DNA of 64,000 nucleotides, from contig OZ242292.1 of NCBI GenBank assembly GCA_965207705.1, positions 124,001 to 188,000 on the forward strand, written 5' to 3'. Below are positions 1-8,807 of this stretch, in pieces. This DNA is from JAAOII01 sp965207705 (lineage in GTDB: Bacteria > Pseudomonadota > Gammaproteobacteria > CBDBNL01 > JAAOII01). Every line of letters starts with the position of its first letter. Positions within the stretch are counted from its first letter, which is position 1. The translations under genes were made by a program, and so were the position numbers. The notes below the pieces were generated by a model. It was not told where the DNA came from. It did not search any database and was given only the letters and a program-made list of their open reading frames with translations.

Positions 1-832
1 TGCCAACCCTGAAAGCGCTACGGCTGTTATCCAGTGGAAAAGCATCCGCATTGTCGCCAGTGCCATCCATGTCGCTGTCTGTTGTTTCAGTAGGGTCATT
101 GGGGAAGGCATCAGCATTGTCGCCAGTGCCATCCGTGTCGTTGTCTGTTGTTTCAGTGGGGTCATTAGGGAAGACATCCATGCCATCATCAACGCCATCA
201 TTGTCATCGTCTGCGTCTATGCTATCTGGTTCATCATCATTGTCAAAGTTAGCGCCTATAGTGCGGTTGACATTTACGCCCGCAGTGTTCTTGGCTGCAT
301 CAGCGCCGCCCAATATGGGAGTCACCGTGAAGTTATATTGTATTCCATCGGTTAATCCAGTTATAGCTGCGGTTACGTTCTTTTGATTGCTACCAATAAT
401 ACTGGCACCCTGATATTCAGTTAATAATTTGGTTGTAAGAATACCTCCAGCAGTGGATATATAAGAGATATTAATCATGCTGATATTGGCAGCAGGATTA
501 TCCCAAGTTAGGGTGATATTAGTAACGCCAGGAATAGCGCGCAAGTTGCCAACCCTGAAAGTGCTACGGCTGTTATCCAGTGGAAAAGCATCATTAATGT
601 CGGGAACACCATCTTTATCCATATCCATATTGTCGCCAGTGTTGTCGGGGGGATCTCCGACAGGGGTGGTGGGTGGGGAACCTCCGTCACTACCTCCTCC
701 CCCACCGCCTCCACAGGCGCTAAGCGCCACAGAAAATAGGATGAGCAATAGAGTTGATAAAATTGGTAGGTTCAAAATATTTGATTGCGATGCGCGCTTG
801 GATGCCTCGTTTATCTTAATTGATTTGTACAT
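1..832 (-). CDS. Repeat-containing lipoprotein with calcium-binding-type Asp repeats, partial (C-terminus off left edge)
   Basis: An open frame runs from an ATG at 832 to the left edge, 277 codons with no stop. The N-terminus has a basic start, a hydrophobic stretch and the lipobox LSAC at about residues 37-40, followed by a glycine run, so it is predicted to be lipidated and exported. After this come Asp/Asn-rich units of the type DTDGTGDNADAFP, which resemble thrombospondin type 3 calcium-binding repeats, and a beta-rich segment of about 90 residues resembling a fibronectin III module. The DNA of the segment at 1-46 is nearly identical to 547-592, so the protein is built of repeats of about 546 bp and probably continues well beyond the window. 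GAGG precedes the start, and the 12-base motif containing it is tandemly doubled. Likely a surface or periplasmic adhesion or scaffold protein; the exact role is unknown. Confidence 0.85.
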   Translation of the reverse strand, partial: MYKSIKINEASKRASQSNILNLPILSTLLLILFSVALSACGGGGGGGSDGGSPPTTPVGDPPDNTGDNMDMDKDGVPDINDAFPLDNSRSTFRVGNLRAIPGVTNITLTWDNPAANISMINISYISTAGGILTTKLLTEYQGASIIGSNQKNVTAAITGLTDGIQYNFTVTPILGGADAAKNTAGVNVNRTIGANFDNDDEPDSIDADDDNDGVDDGMDVFPNDPTETTDNDTDGTGDNADAFPNDPTETTDSDMDGTGDNADAFPLDNSRSAFRVG

Positions 833-970
833 AGTGAATACCTCGTGAATACCTCGTAACATAAATATAAAACATAAATATGTTATGAAATTATAACACT
901 AAATCGCCAATTATGATTTTTATTATAACTCCTAACTCAGAGTCCAATATGTATCTGAGGCTGTGTACGC

Positions 971-1540
971 CTACCCCGAGACGCTGATTTTATTATTAAT
1001 AAACTCCAGTTCCTCTACTTCTTTATTTCTTACCTCAACATCCTCAAAACAGCTAAGTGCTTCAGGTTCAGTCATAAATGGCTTCCATCCAATCAGCTTT
1101 TTTATTCTTTCTTCTAGCCCAGCATCAGGATATTTCTCATTTATCATATAAGCCGCTGCCAGCTTTTCTAACCTGCCAATTTTCTTCTTTAAAAACCAGC
1201 CGGCAATAAAATTAATTTCATCTTTGAACTTGTAATTATCCCTGTTTGCTTCAACATATTTTTCTATATCTTCATAAAAATCATAAGAAACTCCATAGCT
1301 AACTGGAGGGAAGCCCTGACTCAGTATAAATTTATCATTTATCAAATAGATCTCATCGCTTAAGTCAAAAGCATAAGGACCATAAACATACTGTATAAAT
1401 TTATAATCTAAAGGAACGCCTAACATTCGCTGTGCAATATAGCATCCTTTTTGCAAGTGAACCATCCCAGCCCAACCATTTTTACCTTTTAGTGCGTAAA
1501 GTAAAAAACAAATAAACTTAACTCTATCCTCTTGTTTCAT
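971..1540 (-). CDS. Panacea (DUF4065)-like protein next to an HD hydrolase
   Basis: This 189-residue protein has an N-terminal segment with LQKGCYIAQ followed by a YGPY motif at about residues 53-56. That resembles the Panacea/DUF4065 (SocA-like) domain found in antitoxins and proteolytic adaptors; the resemblance is from memory of the family pattern. The C-terminal half is charged and helical with no motif I recognise. It lies 68 bases downstream of the HD-domain gene on the same strand, so the two are probably co-transcribed. The start at 1540 is preceded by CGAGG at SD distance, the same type of ribosome binding site as used by the neighbouring lipoprotein gene. It could be an antitoxin or regulator of the HD enzyme, but that is inference. 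Confidence 0.6.
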   Translation of the reverse strand: MKQEDRVKFICFLLYALKGKNGWAGMVHLQKGCYIAQRMLGVPLDYKFIQYVYGPYAFDLSDEIYLINDKFILSQGFPPVSYGVSYDFYEDIEKYVEANRDNYKFKDEINFIAGWFLKKKIGRLEKLAAAYMINEKYPDAGLEERIKKLIGWKPFMTEPEALSCFEDVEVRNKEVEELEFINNKISVSG

Positions 1541-1608
1541 AATATACCTCGTGGTTAATAATAACTTCTATATTCTATATTAATTAAATATTATAATTAT
1601 TTTCATTA

Positions 1609-3012
1609 TTATATCTTACTCCGGATAATTTTAGCTCTATTCTTTATTATCCACTTTTTAACTTTCTTATTAATTCTTGGTTCCGCAAAAATATAACCAT
1701 AATCAAAATCTGTTGAAATTACATTTTTAAATACATTAGAACAATTTGTCGCCTTTTTTATACTTCCATCTTCTAATTTTACAGGGAAGTCCAAGTTACC
1801 CTTCTTATCAGTACTCTTTCCAGTATTTTGAATAATTCCCTCTAAGTATTCCTTGGGGATTTTGCTATATATAAGATTTGTAGGAGTTGGCGCATTTAAC
1901 TTTTTTTCCACTGCATCTTTATTTTTTGTTTTCTGCCAATGTTTTACAGATATTCTTTTATCACTAATTGTTTGCTTGTATACCAACCTAAATCGTTTCT
2001 CTCGTTTTAGCAGTAAGTTAGCATGATTATATAAGCGATGCTCAGGATTATCTTGTATCATAAATAATTCCTTTAATATATCAGAATCCGTACATTGCAA
2101 ATATTCTTCTGGCTTATCCTTATTAACTTTAAAATTCTCTTCTTGCATAAGTTCCTTAAGAAAATCCTGTAAATGTTCATCATATATCTTACGGGTAGGA
2201 TGCTGGTAAACCTGACTATACATCCAATGGCGAGACATTAATAAAGATTCTACCAATGGTAAATCCTTTTCATGAATTCCTAAAGGGATACTCTCGTTAT
2301 TATCATTCAAAGGTATATCTAGAATACGTAATGAGCGAACTAATCTATCTTTATCTACCAATCCATAAGGTACTCCAATATGATATGAATCTCTTAATAA
2401 ATAGTCCATTCGATCTGCTCCAAAAAGGTCGCTTGTGATAATACTACTCAATATTTTTTTCCAAAGCTCCTCTGGATTTTGGAAATTTTTTTCTGTTGCT
2501 TTTTCAAAATCGTCAGTTGCTATTATAGATATTATTTTAGGGTCTAATTTTTTGCATCCATCGGGTGCATTAACCGGTATCCTTTTAAAAAACTTGCTCA
2601 TTTTTCCAGTAATTAATCCGCGAGTTAGATCTTCATGATTTATTCCTTCTAATATTTTTTCTCCCGTGTGTGAAAAAGGTAAATGTCCTACATCATGACA
2701 TAATGCTGCCATGCGCAATGTCTGTCGCCAGTATTGCTTGTCGCGCAATTGCTCCTTAAATACTTCTCGGGATCTCTTGGTTAGATTATCGTCATCCATA
2801 ACAACATCAAATATATTAGTGGCGAGTTCCATAACACCTAATGAATGTTCAAAACGTTTATGGCTGGCTCCTGGATAGATTAGATAGGTCATAGCAAGTT
2901 GATGAATATCTCGTAAGCGTTGAAATTGAGGGGAATCAATAACTACTTTTTCTGCGTTAGTATAACTAACAAATTTGTGTATAGGATCACGAACTACATG
3001 ATTATTTTTCAT
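1609..3012 (-). CDS. HD-domain phosphohydrolase, SAMHD1/dGTPase-like
   Basis: The protein has the metal-binding HD pattern. An H lies in the segment FEHSLGV, then CHDVGHLPFSH, then a later Asp in FGADRMDYLLRD, the order seen in dNTP triphosphohydrolases and SAMHD1-like proteins. The opening VRDPIHKF and the QRLR element are also typical of that family, so hydrolysis of nucleotides is likely; the substrate cannot be read from sequence. The C-terminal third (about 180 residues) is basic and not recognised. I chose the ATG at 3012 because homology starts just after it. An in-frame GTG at 3057 would add 15 residues. No convincing ribosome binding site is visible. HD dNTPases occur in housekeeping and in anti-phage nucleotide depletion; the Panacea-like neighbour hints at the latter. 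Confidence 0.8.
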   Translation of the reverse strand: MKNNHVVRDPIHKFVSYTNAEKVVIDSPQFQRLRDIHQLAMTYLIYPGASHKRFEHSLGVMELATNIFDVVMDDDNLTKRSREVFKEQLRDKQYWRQTLRMAALCHDVGHLPFSHTGEKILEGINHEDLTRGLITGKMSKFFKRIPVNAPDGCKKLDPKIISIIATDDFEKATEKNFQNPEELWKKILSSIITSDLFGADRMDYLLRDSYHIGVPYGLVDKDRLVRSLRILDIPLNDNNESIPLGIHEKDLPLVESLLMSRHWMYSQVYQHPTRKIYDEHLQDFLKELMQEENFKVNKDKPEEYLQCTDSDILKELFMIQDNPEHRLYNHANLLLKREKRFRLVYKQTISDKRISVKHWQKTKNKDAVEKKLNAPTPTNLIYSKIPKEYLEGIIQNTGKSTDKKGNLDFPVKLEDGSIKKATNCSNVFKNVISTDFDYGYIFAEPRINKKVKKWIIKNRAKIIRSKI

Positions 3013-3146
3013 TATATTATTTACTTTATTAAATATATACGCGCTTTTCCTTAACACAGTAATTCTTATTGCTAATAATACTTTATAAGGGCTTTTATTA
3101 TTAATTCAAGGGGTAAATTACCTTTGGTTTTTTGCGAGAATTTTGC

Positions 3147-3184
3147 GGGCGGAGCCAGGGGGGATGAATATATGCCCTCCGCCC
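3147..3184 (-). repeat. Degenerate copy of the dispersed GC-rich hairpin repeat
   Basis: The arms GGGCGGAG and CTCCGCCC enclose a longer, altered loop and are followed by CCTACAGACC, the same flank as the copies at 32.5-33.1 kb. It lies in the 240-base gap between the HD gene and the FadE-like gene, which otherwise shows nothing. Confidence 0.7.
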
Positions 3185-3300
3185 CTACAGACCTGCGTCG
3201 TATGTTCAAACGCCACACATAAGCACGTCGTTTGTATATAATATAAAGTATAATTATCTCATAATGCAGCAATAGGATTGCTGTTAAACTAACACAAATT

Positions 3301-6138
3301 ATGATTATTTTCATTGTATTTTTTTTATTATTTCTGTTTTGCTGCGGCATTTTAGCAGAATATCGTTCTTTGCCTTTGTGGGCTTGGAGTGGGATAATAT
3401 CCGCCGTTCTTGCGTTATCATTGCTATTCGCAGGTGCTCATTGGTTATGGGCTTTGCTTGCAATAGTGTCTGCAATAGTTTTATGCTTCCCTGTAGTCCG
3501 CATTAAGCTTATAGTTAATCCTTGGCTTGAGCAATTAGCGGATTTCTCAGCAAGTATACCCCAAACTATATATGAGGCATTCCCCGCCGCAGGCGAATTA
3601 GATAATCATAGCAGTCGCGCCGCTAATTGGCTAACCGCCCTAACTACAGGGCAGATGAGCATAAAAGAAGGGCACGCTTCCCCTCATGCATCTGCTGGCG
3701 GCGAGACGCAGCATCAAGAACCAAACGCAGGAATGGATAACATGCATATCCAAGAATTATCTGTCAAAGAACGTAAAATAGTTGACGAATACTGCGCTCG
3801 CTTACAGAAAATACTGAATAAAAGCCACAAGACCGCCAAGCATTCTCAAGCAAGCAATTCAACTGATGGCAGCAGCAGGATAACGGCGCGGGAATTAGTG
3901 GCGGCAGAAGCAACTATTGGCAGCAGCAGGATAACGGCGCGGGAATTAGTGGCGGCTGAAGCAACTATTGGGGGATTACGAGTTGCAACCTCTTATGGAG
4001 GTGCTGAATTATCAGTGCATGCTGTATCAACTATAGTGGGACGCCTTGCGGCAACTAATCTGCACTTGGCGCAGCTGGTTGCGGCGCTAAATAGCGGAGT
4101 TGCCTCATTAATAGCAAACTTTGCAACTCAGCGGCAAAAAGAAAAACTATTGCCCGCCATAGCAAAAGGCGAGGTGGTAAGTTGTCCCCTTAGTTTTGCA
4201 GCTACCGAACATTTAGAGTTCTATGCCGTTAGAAGCGAGAGTCAGGAACACACAGCAAAGAGCGGCAAAAAGAAAAAAGGCATAATTATTAAGGCGAATA
4301 CAGCGCGAGCAGAGCATGGTTCGCTTCTACATGCCTCTATAATCTCTTCTGTGCCTACCGATTCTGCCCGCCCTGCTGACCCTGCCCACCCTTCCGATGT
4401 TGATTTATTGGCAGTTTTTATGCCCGTTTATGATAATGCTTCTATATATGATAAGGGACATGATGCGGGGGGCGATAATGTTAATGATGCTAACCAGGCA
4501 ACTCAATACACTCCACATCACTATTGCTGGGCATTGATTAATCCTAATCTGCTCAATACTGGAAAAAGCTTGGGGGCGGACTTGGGTTCAAGTTCGGGCT
4601 CGGGTTCGGACTCGGATTCAGGATCGGACTCGGATTCAAGTTCGGATTCGGATTCAAGTTCGGATTCGGGTTCGGACTCAGCTTCATATAAGCCACCTGG
4701 AGAACATTCCCCATTCCCGCCACAAGGCATATTTGTACCCGAAGAACTAATCATAAGCGGCGAATACGGCGGCAAAGACGGCGACATAGCAGACGCTGGG
4801 AGCGGGAGCGAAGAGCCAGGTAAATCAACAAGTAAACAACAACTGCAGGCACCTGTCAGCATGGAGCAATCCGCATATCATGCTGCCATTACAGGAACCC
4901 AATCCTTGATAAAAGCTCAAAAGATGAGCGCTATAATGGCAACCCAAATAGCTAAAAGAGAACAAAGGCAACAAGTCATCAAAGCAACTGCCATGCAATG
5001 TCAATGCGCTTGGCAATTAAAATACTCCCGTGCTATGCACCTTAACTTATCCCCAACAAGTAATGATGCAGTAAACAATGATGGCTCTTCGCGATTAATT
5101 GATGAAATGTTGCAGCAGCTATGTGAATATTGTAAATATTGTAAAGGTTGTAAAGATTGCAAAGATTATTCCAACAGCACGCCAACAGAAACAGATATAT
5201 CTCTGATAGTAAGAGACCCATATTGGCGCAAGATGATAGAGGCATCCGACTCGCAAGCAGATAATAGCAGCAGATTAGCAGCGGTGGATGAGTGGCTCGG
5301 GCACTACATAGGAGGTTTTTTACGTTCCTTTAGCTTGGGAATAACTGGCGGAATTAACATAAGCGAATATAGGGCTATGATAGCTAGGGCTATCCATAAG
5401 GCAAGAGAAATGCTTTCAAGTACATCCATTGCTGTTTCTGCGGAGGGGAATCTGGTCAAAAATAAAACTCTACGGCGCAGATGGAATCACTTAAGTGCTG
5501 CCAGCGGTTTTATTTTGCAAACAATGTTTATCGTTAGGGTAATTAAATGGAGCCCAGTAAATAACATGGCAAGTACCACGCCCGACACTTCCCCCGCTCT
5601 TAGCAGCTTATTAAGCCGCTTGTTAGCCCTCAATGCGTCTCTTATTGCAGAGCAAAATGAGCATGATAGCGCGGATAATCAACAGCTCGCTCGCGTCTAT
5701 TGGAATGACTCGGTCTATCAAGCAAGAAATGAACTGGCAATACTAATTAATGACCTCCCTTTCCACGCAATAATAATCACAATCATGCGCCCTCTTCTTT
5801 TGCCCTTTGCTTGGAATTACCGCCCCCCTACAGCAGCTGAAGAGCTTCAACTTGCGGAAATATGGGCAGTTCCATCAGCGCAGAGAGAGGAATTATTTGC
5901 CGAATTAAACAAACAACACGATTCTTACAAAGATATAGAAGAGATTGTGCGCTTGGCATGGCTAGTTAAAGAAATATATGATAGATTATTTGAGGAAAAT
6001 ATTACCCGCTCTACTAATATGAATACAAACGAATGGCAGGCAAAATTATTAGAAGATGGCATCATAAATGCCGATGATGTAAAAATAATGGATGATTTTC
6101 ATAAAAAATCTTGCATTTTATCCAATGATGTGTGTTAA
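3301..6138 (+). CDS. Diverged FadE-like acyl-CoA dehydrogenase family protein with simple-sequence insertions
   Basis: This protein is 945 aa. Residues 1-60 form two hydrophobic segments, as in E. coli FadE. Residues around 225-300 match the ACAD N-terminal domain (TSYGGAELS, then NFATQRQKEKLLPAIAKGE). Residues from about 670 onward match the FadE C-terminal domain (FSLGITGG, then RRWNHLSA, and the VYQARNELAILINDLP region). The middle of the enzyme is not recognisable. The conserved GGKG and the catalytic-Glu segment of FadE are not found, while a Ser/Asp/Gly repeat of about 40 residues (4570-4690) and a Cys/Lys-rich stretch near 5130-5165 are present. A 51-bp unit is tandemly doubled at 3868-3969. 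It is probably membrane-attached. Either it is catalytically dead, or it has a changed active site. The unbroken frame over 2.8 kb argues that it is still expressed. Confidence 0.7.
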   Translation: MIIFIVFFLLFLFCCGILAEYRSLPLWAWSGIISAVLALSLLFAGAHWLWALLAIVSAIVLCFPVVRIKLIVNPWLEQLADFSASIPQTIYEAFPAAGELDNHSSRAANWLTALTTGQMSIKEGHASPHASAGGETQHQEPNAGMDNMHIQELSVKERKIVDEYCARLQKILNKSHKTAKHSQASNSTDGSSRITARELVAAEATIGSSRITARELVAAEATIGGLRVATSYGGAELSVHAVSTIVGRLAATNLHLAQLVAALNSGVASLIANFATQRQKEKLLPAIAKGEVVSCPLSFAATEHLEFYAVRSESQEHTAKSGKKKKGIIIKANTARAEHGSLLHASIISSVPTDSARPADPAHPSDVDLLAVFMPVYDNASIYDKGHDAGGDNVNDANQATQYTPHHYCWALINPNLLNTGKSLGADLGSSSGSGSDSDSGSDSDSSSDSDSSSDSGSDSASYKPPGEHSPFPPQGIFVPEELIISGEYGGKDGDIADAGSGSEEPGKSTSKQQLQAPVSMEQSAYHAAITGTQSLIKAQKMSAIMATQIAKREQRQQVIKATAMQCQCAWQLKYSRAMHLNLSPTSNDAVNNDGSSRLIDEMLQQLCEYCKYCKGCKDCKDYSNSTPTETDISLIVRDPYWRKMIEASDSQADNSSRLAAVDEWLGHYIGGFLRSFSLGITGGINISEYRAMIARAIHKAREMLSSTSIAVSAEGNLVKNKTLRRRWNHLSAASGFILQTMFIVRVIKWSPVNNMASTTPDTSPALSSLLSRLLALNASLIAEQNEHDSADNQQLARVYWNDSVYQARNELAILINDLPFHAIIITIMRPLLLPFAWNYRPPTAAEELQLAEIWAVPSAQREELFAELNKQHDSYKDIEEIVRLAWLVKEIYDRLFEENITRSTNMNTNEWQAKLLEDGIINADDVKIMDDFHKKSCILSNDVC

Positions 6139-6185
6139 GATGCTATTAATTCGCGCTTCTCTCAATCCTTGTCAGGGTGCATTAT

Positions 6186-6204
6186 GTTATCTATAATAGA
6201 TAAC
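6186..6204. promoter_or_regulatory. Perfect 19-bp palindrome upstream of the rpsB-tsf fusion
   Basis: Two 9-base arms (GTTATCTAT and its complement) surround a single A, 60 bases before the start of rpsB. The centre contains TATAAT. This could be an operator overlapping a promoter or the stem of a short leader structure; the sequence does not decide. Confidence 0.45.
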
Positions 6205-6263
6205 AGTATTAATGTTGTCAAGGTGAAGAAGATGTTTGTTATTTAACCCTTTGTAGAAACAAT

Positions 6264-8060
6264 ATGGACGCAACAATAAAAGACCTGCTTGATGCAGGCG
6301 CTCATTTTGGGCATCAGTCAAGATACTGGAATCCCAAAATGAAAAGATATATATACGGCACCTATAATCGTATAAACATAATCAATCTGGAACACACTTT
6401 AACAGGACTAAGACGAGCATGTGAGTTTGTCCACGATTTAGCAAGAAACAGAAAGAAACTGCTGTTTGTTGGCACTAAAAAAGCCGCAGGTGAAATCATA
6501 AAAGAACAAGTCCTAAGCATAGAACAATACTATGTTAATCATAGATGGATGGGCGGTACCCTTACTAATTACAACATAATATGCGCTTCAATAGAAAAGC
6601 TTAGAGACCTGCAACAGCAAAAAGCTGAAGGCATGTTTGATAAGATAACCAAAAAAGAAGCAATGATGCGCCAACGCGCCATGACAAAATTGGAACGTAG
6701 CATAGGTGGAATTAAAGATATGAACGGACTGCCTGATGCCCTATTTGTAGTGGATGTGCGCTATGAACACATAGCCGTAGCTGAAGCAAAAAAATTGGGA
6801 ATACCAGTAATAGGCGTAGTTGATACTAACAGTACCCCCGATAATATTGATTATATAATTCCTGGCAACGACGATTCTATCCGCTCTATTCGTTTGTTTG
6901 TAGAAGCGATAACATCCTCATTTAGTGAAGGTGGTCAGTTAGCAGAACAATTTTCTATGATGCGTGGTAATAGAGAACCCGCAGCCCAAAGTCAATCGGG
7001 ACAAAGATTAGTGGGAACTCTTAGCAAGCTCAGCAGTATTGCCGCAGGCAAGCAGCAAGAGCAACCTCAACAAACACAAGGAGAACAAGAAAAACAAGAA
7101 GAACATCCAGTAGAAGCTGAAGCACACGAGGAAGAAATAGGAGAAACGCAAGAAACGCAAGGCATGCAAAAAGAGGAGCAAAATAATCCTACACAAAGCG
7201 CCGCGGATACTGATAAACCAAGCGATCAGCCAGCAAAAAAAGATAGCCCGTCAAGCGAATCCGCCAGCAAGGTGAAAGAACTGCGAATGATGTCTGGCGC
7301 TGGAATAATGGAATGTAAAACCGCCATTAAAGAAGCCAACGGTGACATTAATAAAGCTGCCGACATATTAAGAGAAAAAGGTATAGCCAAGCAACTAAAA
7401 CGTTCAGACCGAGCAGCAAGCGAAGGTGTTATTGCAGTTAAGAGTGAAGGCGATAAAACAATTGTAGTAGAACTAAATTGTGAAACCGACTTCGTTGCTC
7501 GCAATGAAGAGTTTGTGGCTTTCGCTAACAATTTGGCAGAAACATTCTATAAAGCCCCTCCCGCAGCAGATGGCGAAGAACCTGTAATTAGCGATGAACT
7601 AAATGCAGAATTGCAAAGCATAACTCAAAAAATGGGCGAAAACATAAAAGTTAGTAGCTATCGCGAGTTAACTGCGCCTAAGGGTGGCACGGTTGCGGCT
7701 TACACGCATACTAATCACAAACTTTGCGCTTTGGTGGCAATTGATGCCGATAATTCTGATTTAGCCAGAGATCTTGCCATGCAGGTTGCTGCTATGTCTC
7801 CATTAGCGGCTACTCCAGACCAAGTCCCGCAAGAACTGCTTGATAAGGAAAAGGAAATATTCTTAGCTCAAATTAAGGATGAAGATAAGCCCGATGATAT
7901 AAAAGAAAAAATGGTTGCAGGAAAGCTTAAAAAATTCACAGCAGAAGTATCTCTCAGCGAACAGAGTTTCATTAAAAACCCTGAGCAAACAATCAGTTCA
8001 TTGTTGAAAGATGCAGGCGTCAAGGAGATTAAGTTTATTCGCCATGAGGTTGGCAAATAA
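6264..8060 (+). CDS. rpsB-tsf: Ribosomal protein S2 fused to elongation factor Ts
   Basis: One continuous frame of 598 codons encodes both proteins. Residues 1 to about 235 are S2 (GAHFGHQ near the start, then YWNPKM, then the RWMGGTLTN element). Residues about 336-598 are EF-Ts: the UBA-like start SGAGIMECKTAI, then NCETDFVARNEEF, and the C-terminal coiled and core segments. They are joined by about 100 residues rich in Gln, Glu and Lys with no stop codon. In most bacteria rpsB and tsf are adjacent but separate. S2 belongs to the 30S subunit and EF-Ts recycles EF-Tu, so the product would tether a nucleotide-exchange factor to the small subunit unless it is cleaved. I see no good internal ribosome binding site for a separate EF-Ts, although an in-frame ATG exists near 7165. 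A sequencing error removing a stop is unlikely given the long open linker. Confidence 0.93.
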   Translation: MDATIKDLLDAGAHFGHQSRYWNPKMKRYIYGTYNRINIINLEHTLTGLRRACEFVHDLARNRKKLLFVGTKKAAGEIIKEQVLSIEQYYVNHRWMGGTLTNYNIICASIEKLRDLQQQKAEGMFDKITKKEAMMRQRAMTKLERSIGGIKDMNGLPDALFVVDVRYEHIAVAEAKKLGIPVIGVVDTNSTPDNIDYIIPGNDDSIRSIRLFVEAITSSFSEGGQLAEQFSMMRGNREPAAQSQSGQRLVGTLSKLSSIAAGKQQEQPQQTQGEQEKQEEHPVEAEAHEEEIGETQETQGMQKEEQNNPTQSAADTDKPSDQPAKKDSPSSESASKVKELRMMSGAGIMECKTAIKEANGDINKAADILREKGIAKQLKRSDRAASEGVIAVKSEGDKTIVVELNCETDFVARNEEFVAFANNLAETFYKAPPAADGEEPVISDELNAELQSITQKMGENIKVSSYRELTAPKGGTVAAYTHTNHKLCALVAIDADNSDLARDLAMQVAAMSPLAATPDQVPQELLDKEKEIFLAQIKDEDKPDDIKEKMVAGKLKKFTAEVSLSEQSFIKNPEQTISSLLKDAGVKEIKFIRHEVGK

Positions 8061-8075
8061 GCATAATAACTGCAG

Positions 8076-8786
8076 ATGCTTTATAAACGGATACTCCTCA
8101 AGCTCAGTGGTGAGTTTTTGGCTGGCAAGGATAGTGGCGGAATAAACTCCAAGATACTCAAGAGTATAGCCAAGCAACTTGCATATTTATCCGCGCGCAA
8201 AATAGAAATTGGAATAGTGGTAGGTGGAGGAAATCTAGTGCGTGGTGAGCAAATCGCACAGGTTGGTCTGGATAGAGTAGCAGGCGACCAGATGGGAATG
8301 CTTGCCACCGCGATTAACGGCATAGCATTAAGGGATGCGTTAGAAAAAGAACAAATTAAAGTTAAATTAGTGTCCGCAGTCCATATAGGTGGAATGTTAG
8401 AAGGACATAATCCTCGCGACGCCAACCGCTTTTTAAGCGAAGGTGAAGTGGTTATATTTTGTGGAGGAACTGGCAACCCCTACTTCACAACTGATACCGC
8501 ATCCTGCTTGCGCGCCATAGAAATTAAGGCAGATATAATGCTAAAAGGAACCAAAGTAGATGGAATTTATTCCAGTGACCCAATCAAAGACCCAAGTTCC
8601 AAAAAATTTAGTAACCTCACCTACAAACAGGTAATAGACATGCATTTAAAAGTTATGGATTTTACAGCAATCACTCTGGCGCGCGACCACGAACTGCCGG
8701 TTAGAGTATTTAATATAACCCAACCCGAAATGTTAATCAATATTATGCAAGATTCCGCTGCAGGGACTCTTATTATTGATAAATAA
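8076..8786 (+). CDS. pyrH: UMP kinase
   Basis: This protein is 236 aa, the usual length. It phosphorylates UMP to UDP for pyrimidine nucleotide synthesis. It shows LLKLSGE at the start, the VVGGGN loop, and GDQMGMLATAINGIAL, all typical of bacterial PyrH hexamers, and TDTASCLRA in the nucleotide-binding part. It begins 15 bases after the rpsB-tsf stop in the usual gene order and is surely in the same transcript. No clear Shine-Dalgarno sequence precedes the ATG. Confidence 0.97.
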   Translation: MLYKRILLKLSGEFLAGKDSGGINSKILKSIAKQLAYLSARKIEIGIVVGGGNLVRGEQIAQVGLDRVAGDQMGMLATAINGIALRDALEKEQIKVKLVSAVHIGGMLEGHNPRDANRFLSEGEVVIFCGGTGNPYFTTDTASCLRAIEIKADIMLKGTKVDGIYSSDPIKDPSSKKFSNLTYKQVIDMHLKVMDFTAITLARDHELPVRVFNITQPEMLINIMQDSAAGTLIIDK

Positions 8787-8807
8787 CGGCAACAACCAAA
8801 ATATAAT

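Noticed and set aside
51..386. Ser/Val-rich frame on the plus strand at the left edge
   Set aside because: It is the reverse of the Asp-repeat lipoprotein, which has a signal peptide, lipobox and ribosome binding site.
3072..3350. A 92-codon minus-strand frame between the HD and FadE-like genes
   Set aside because: It runs across the hairpin repeat and overlaps the FadE-like start; no family or ribosome binding site.
4521..4862. Glu/Ser-repeat frame on the minus strand
   Set aside because: It is the antisense of the Ser/Asp tract of the FadE-like gene.
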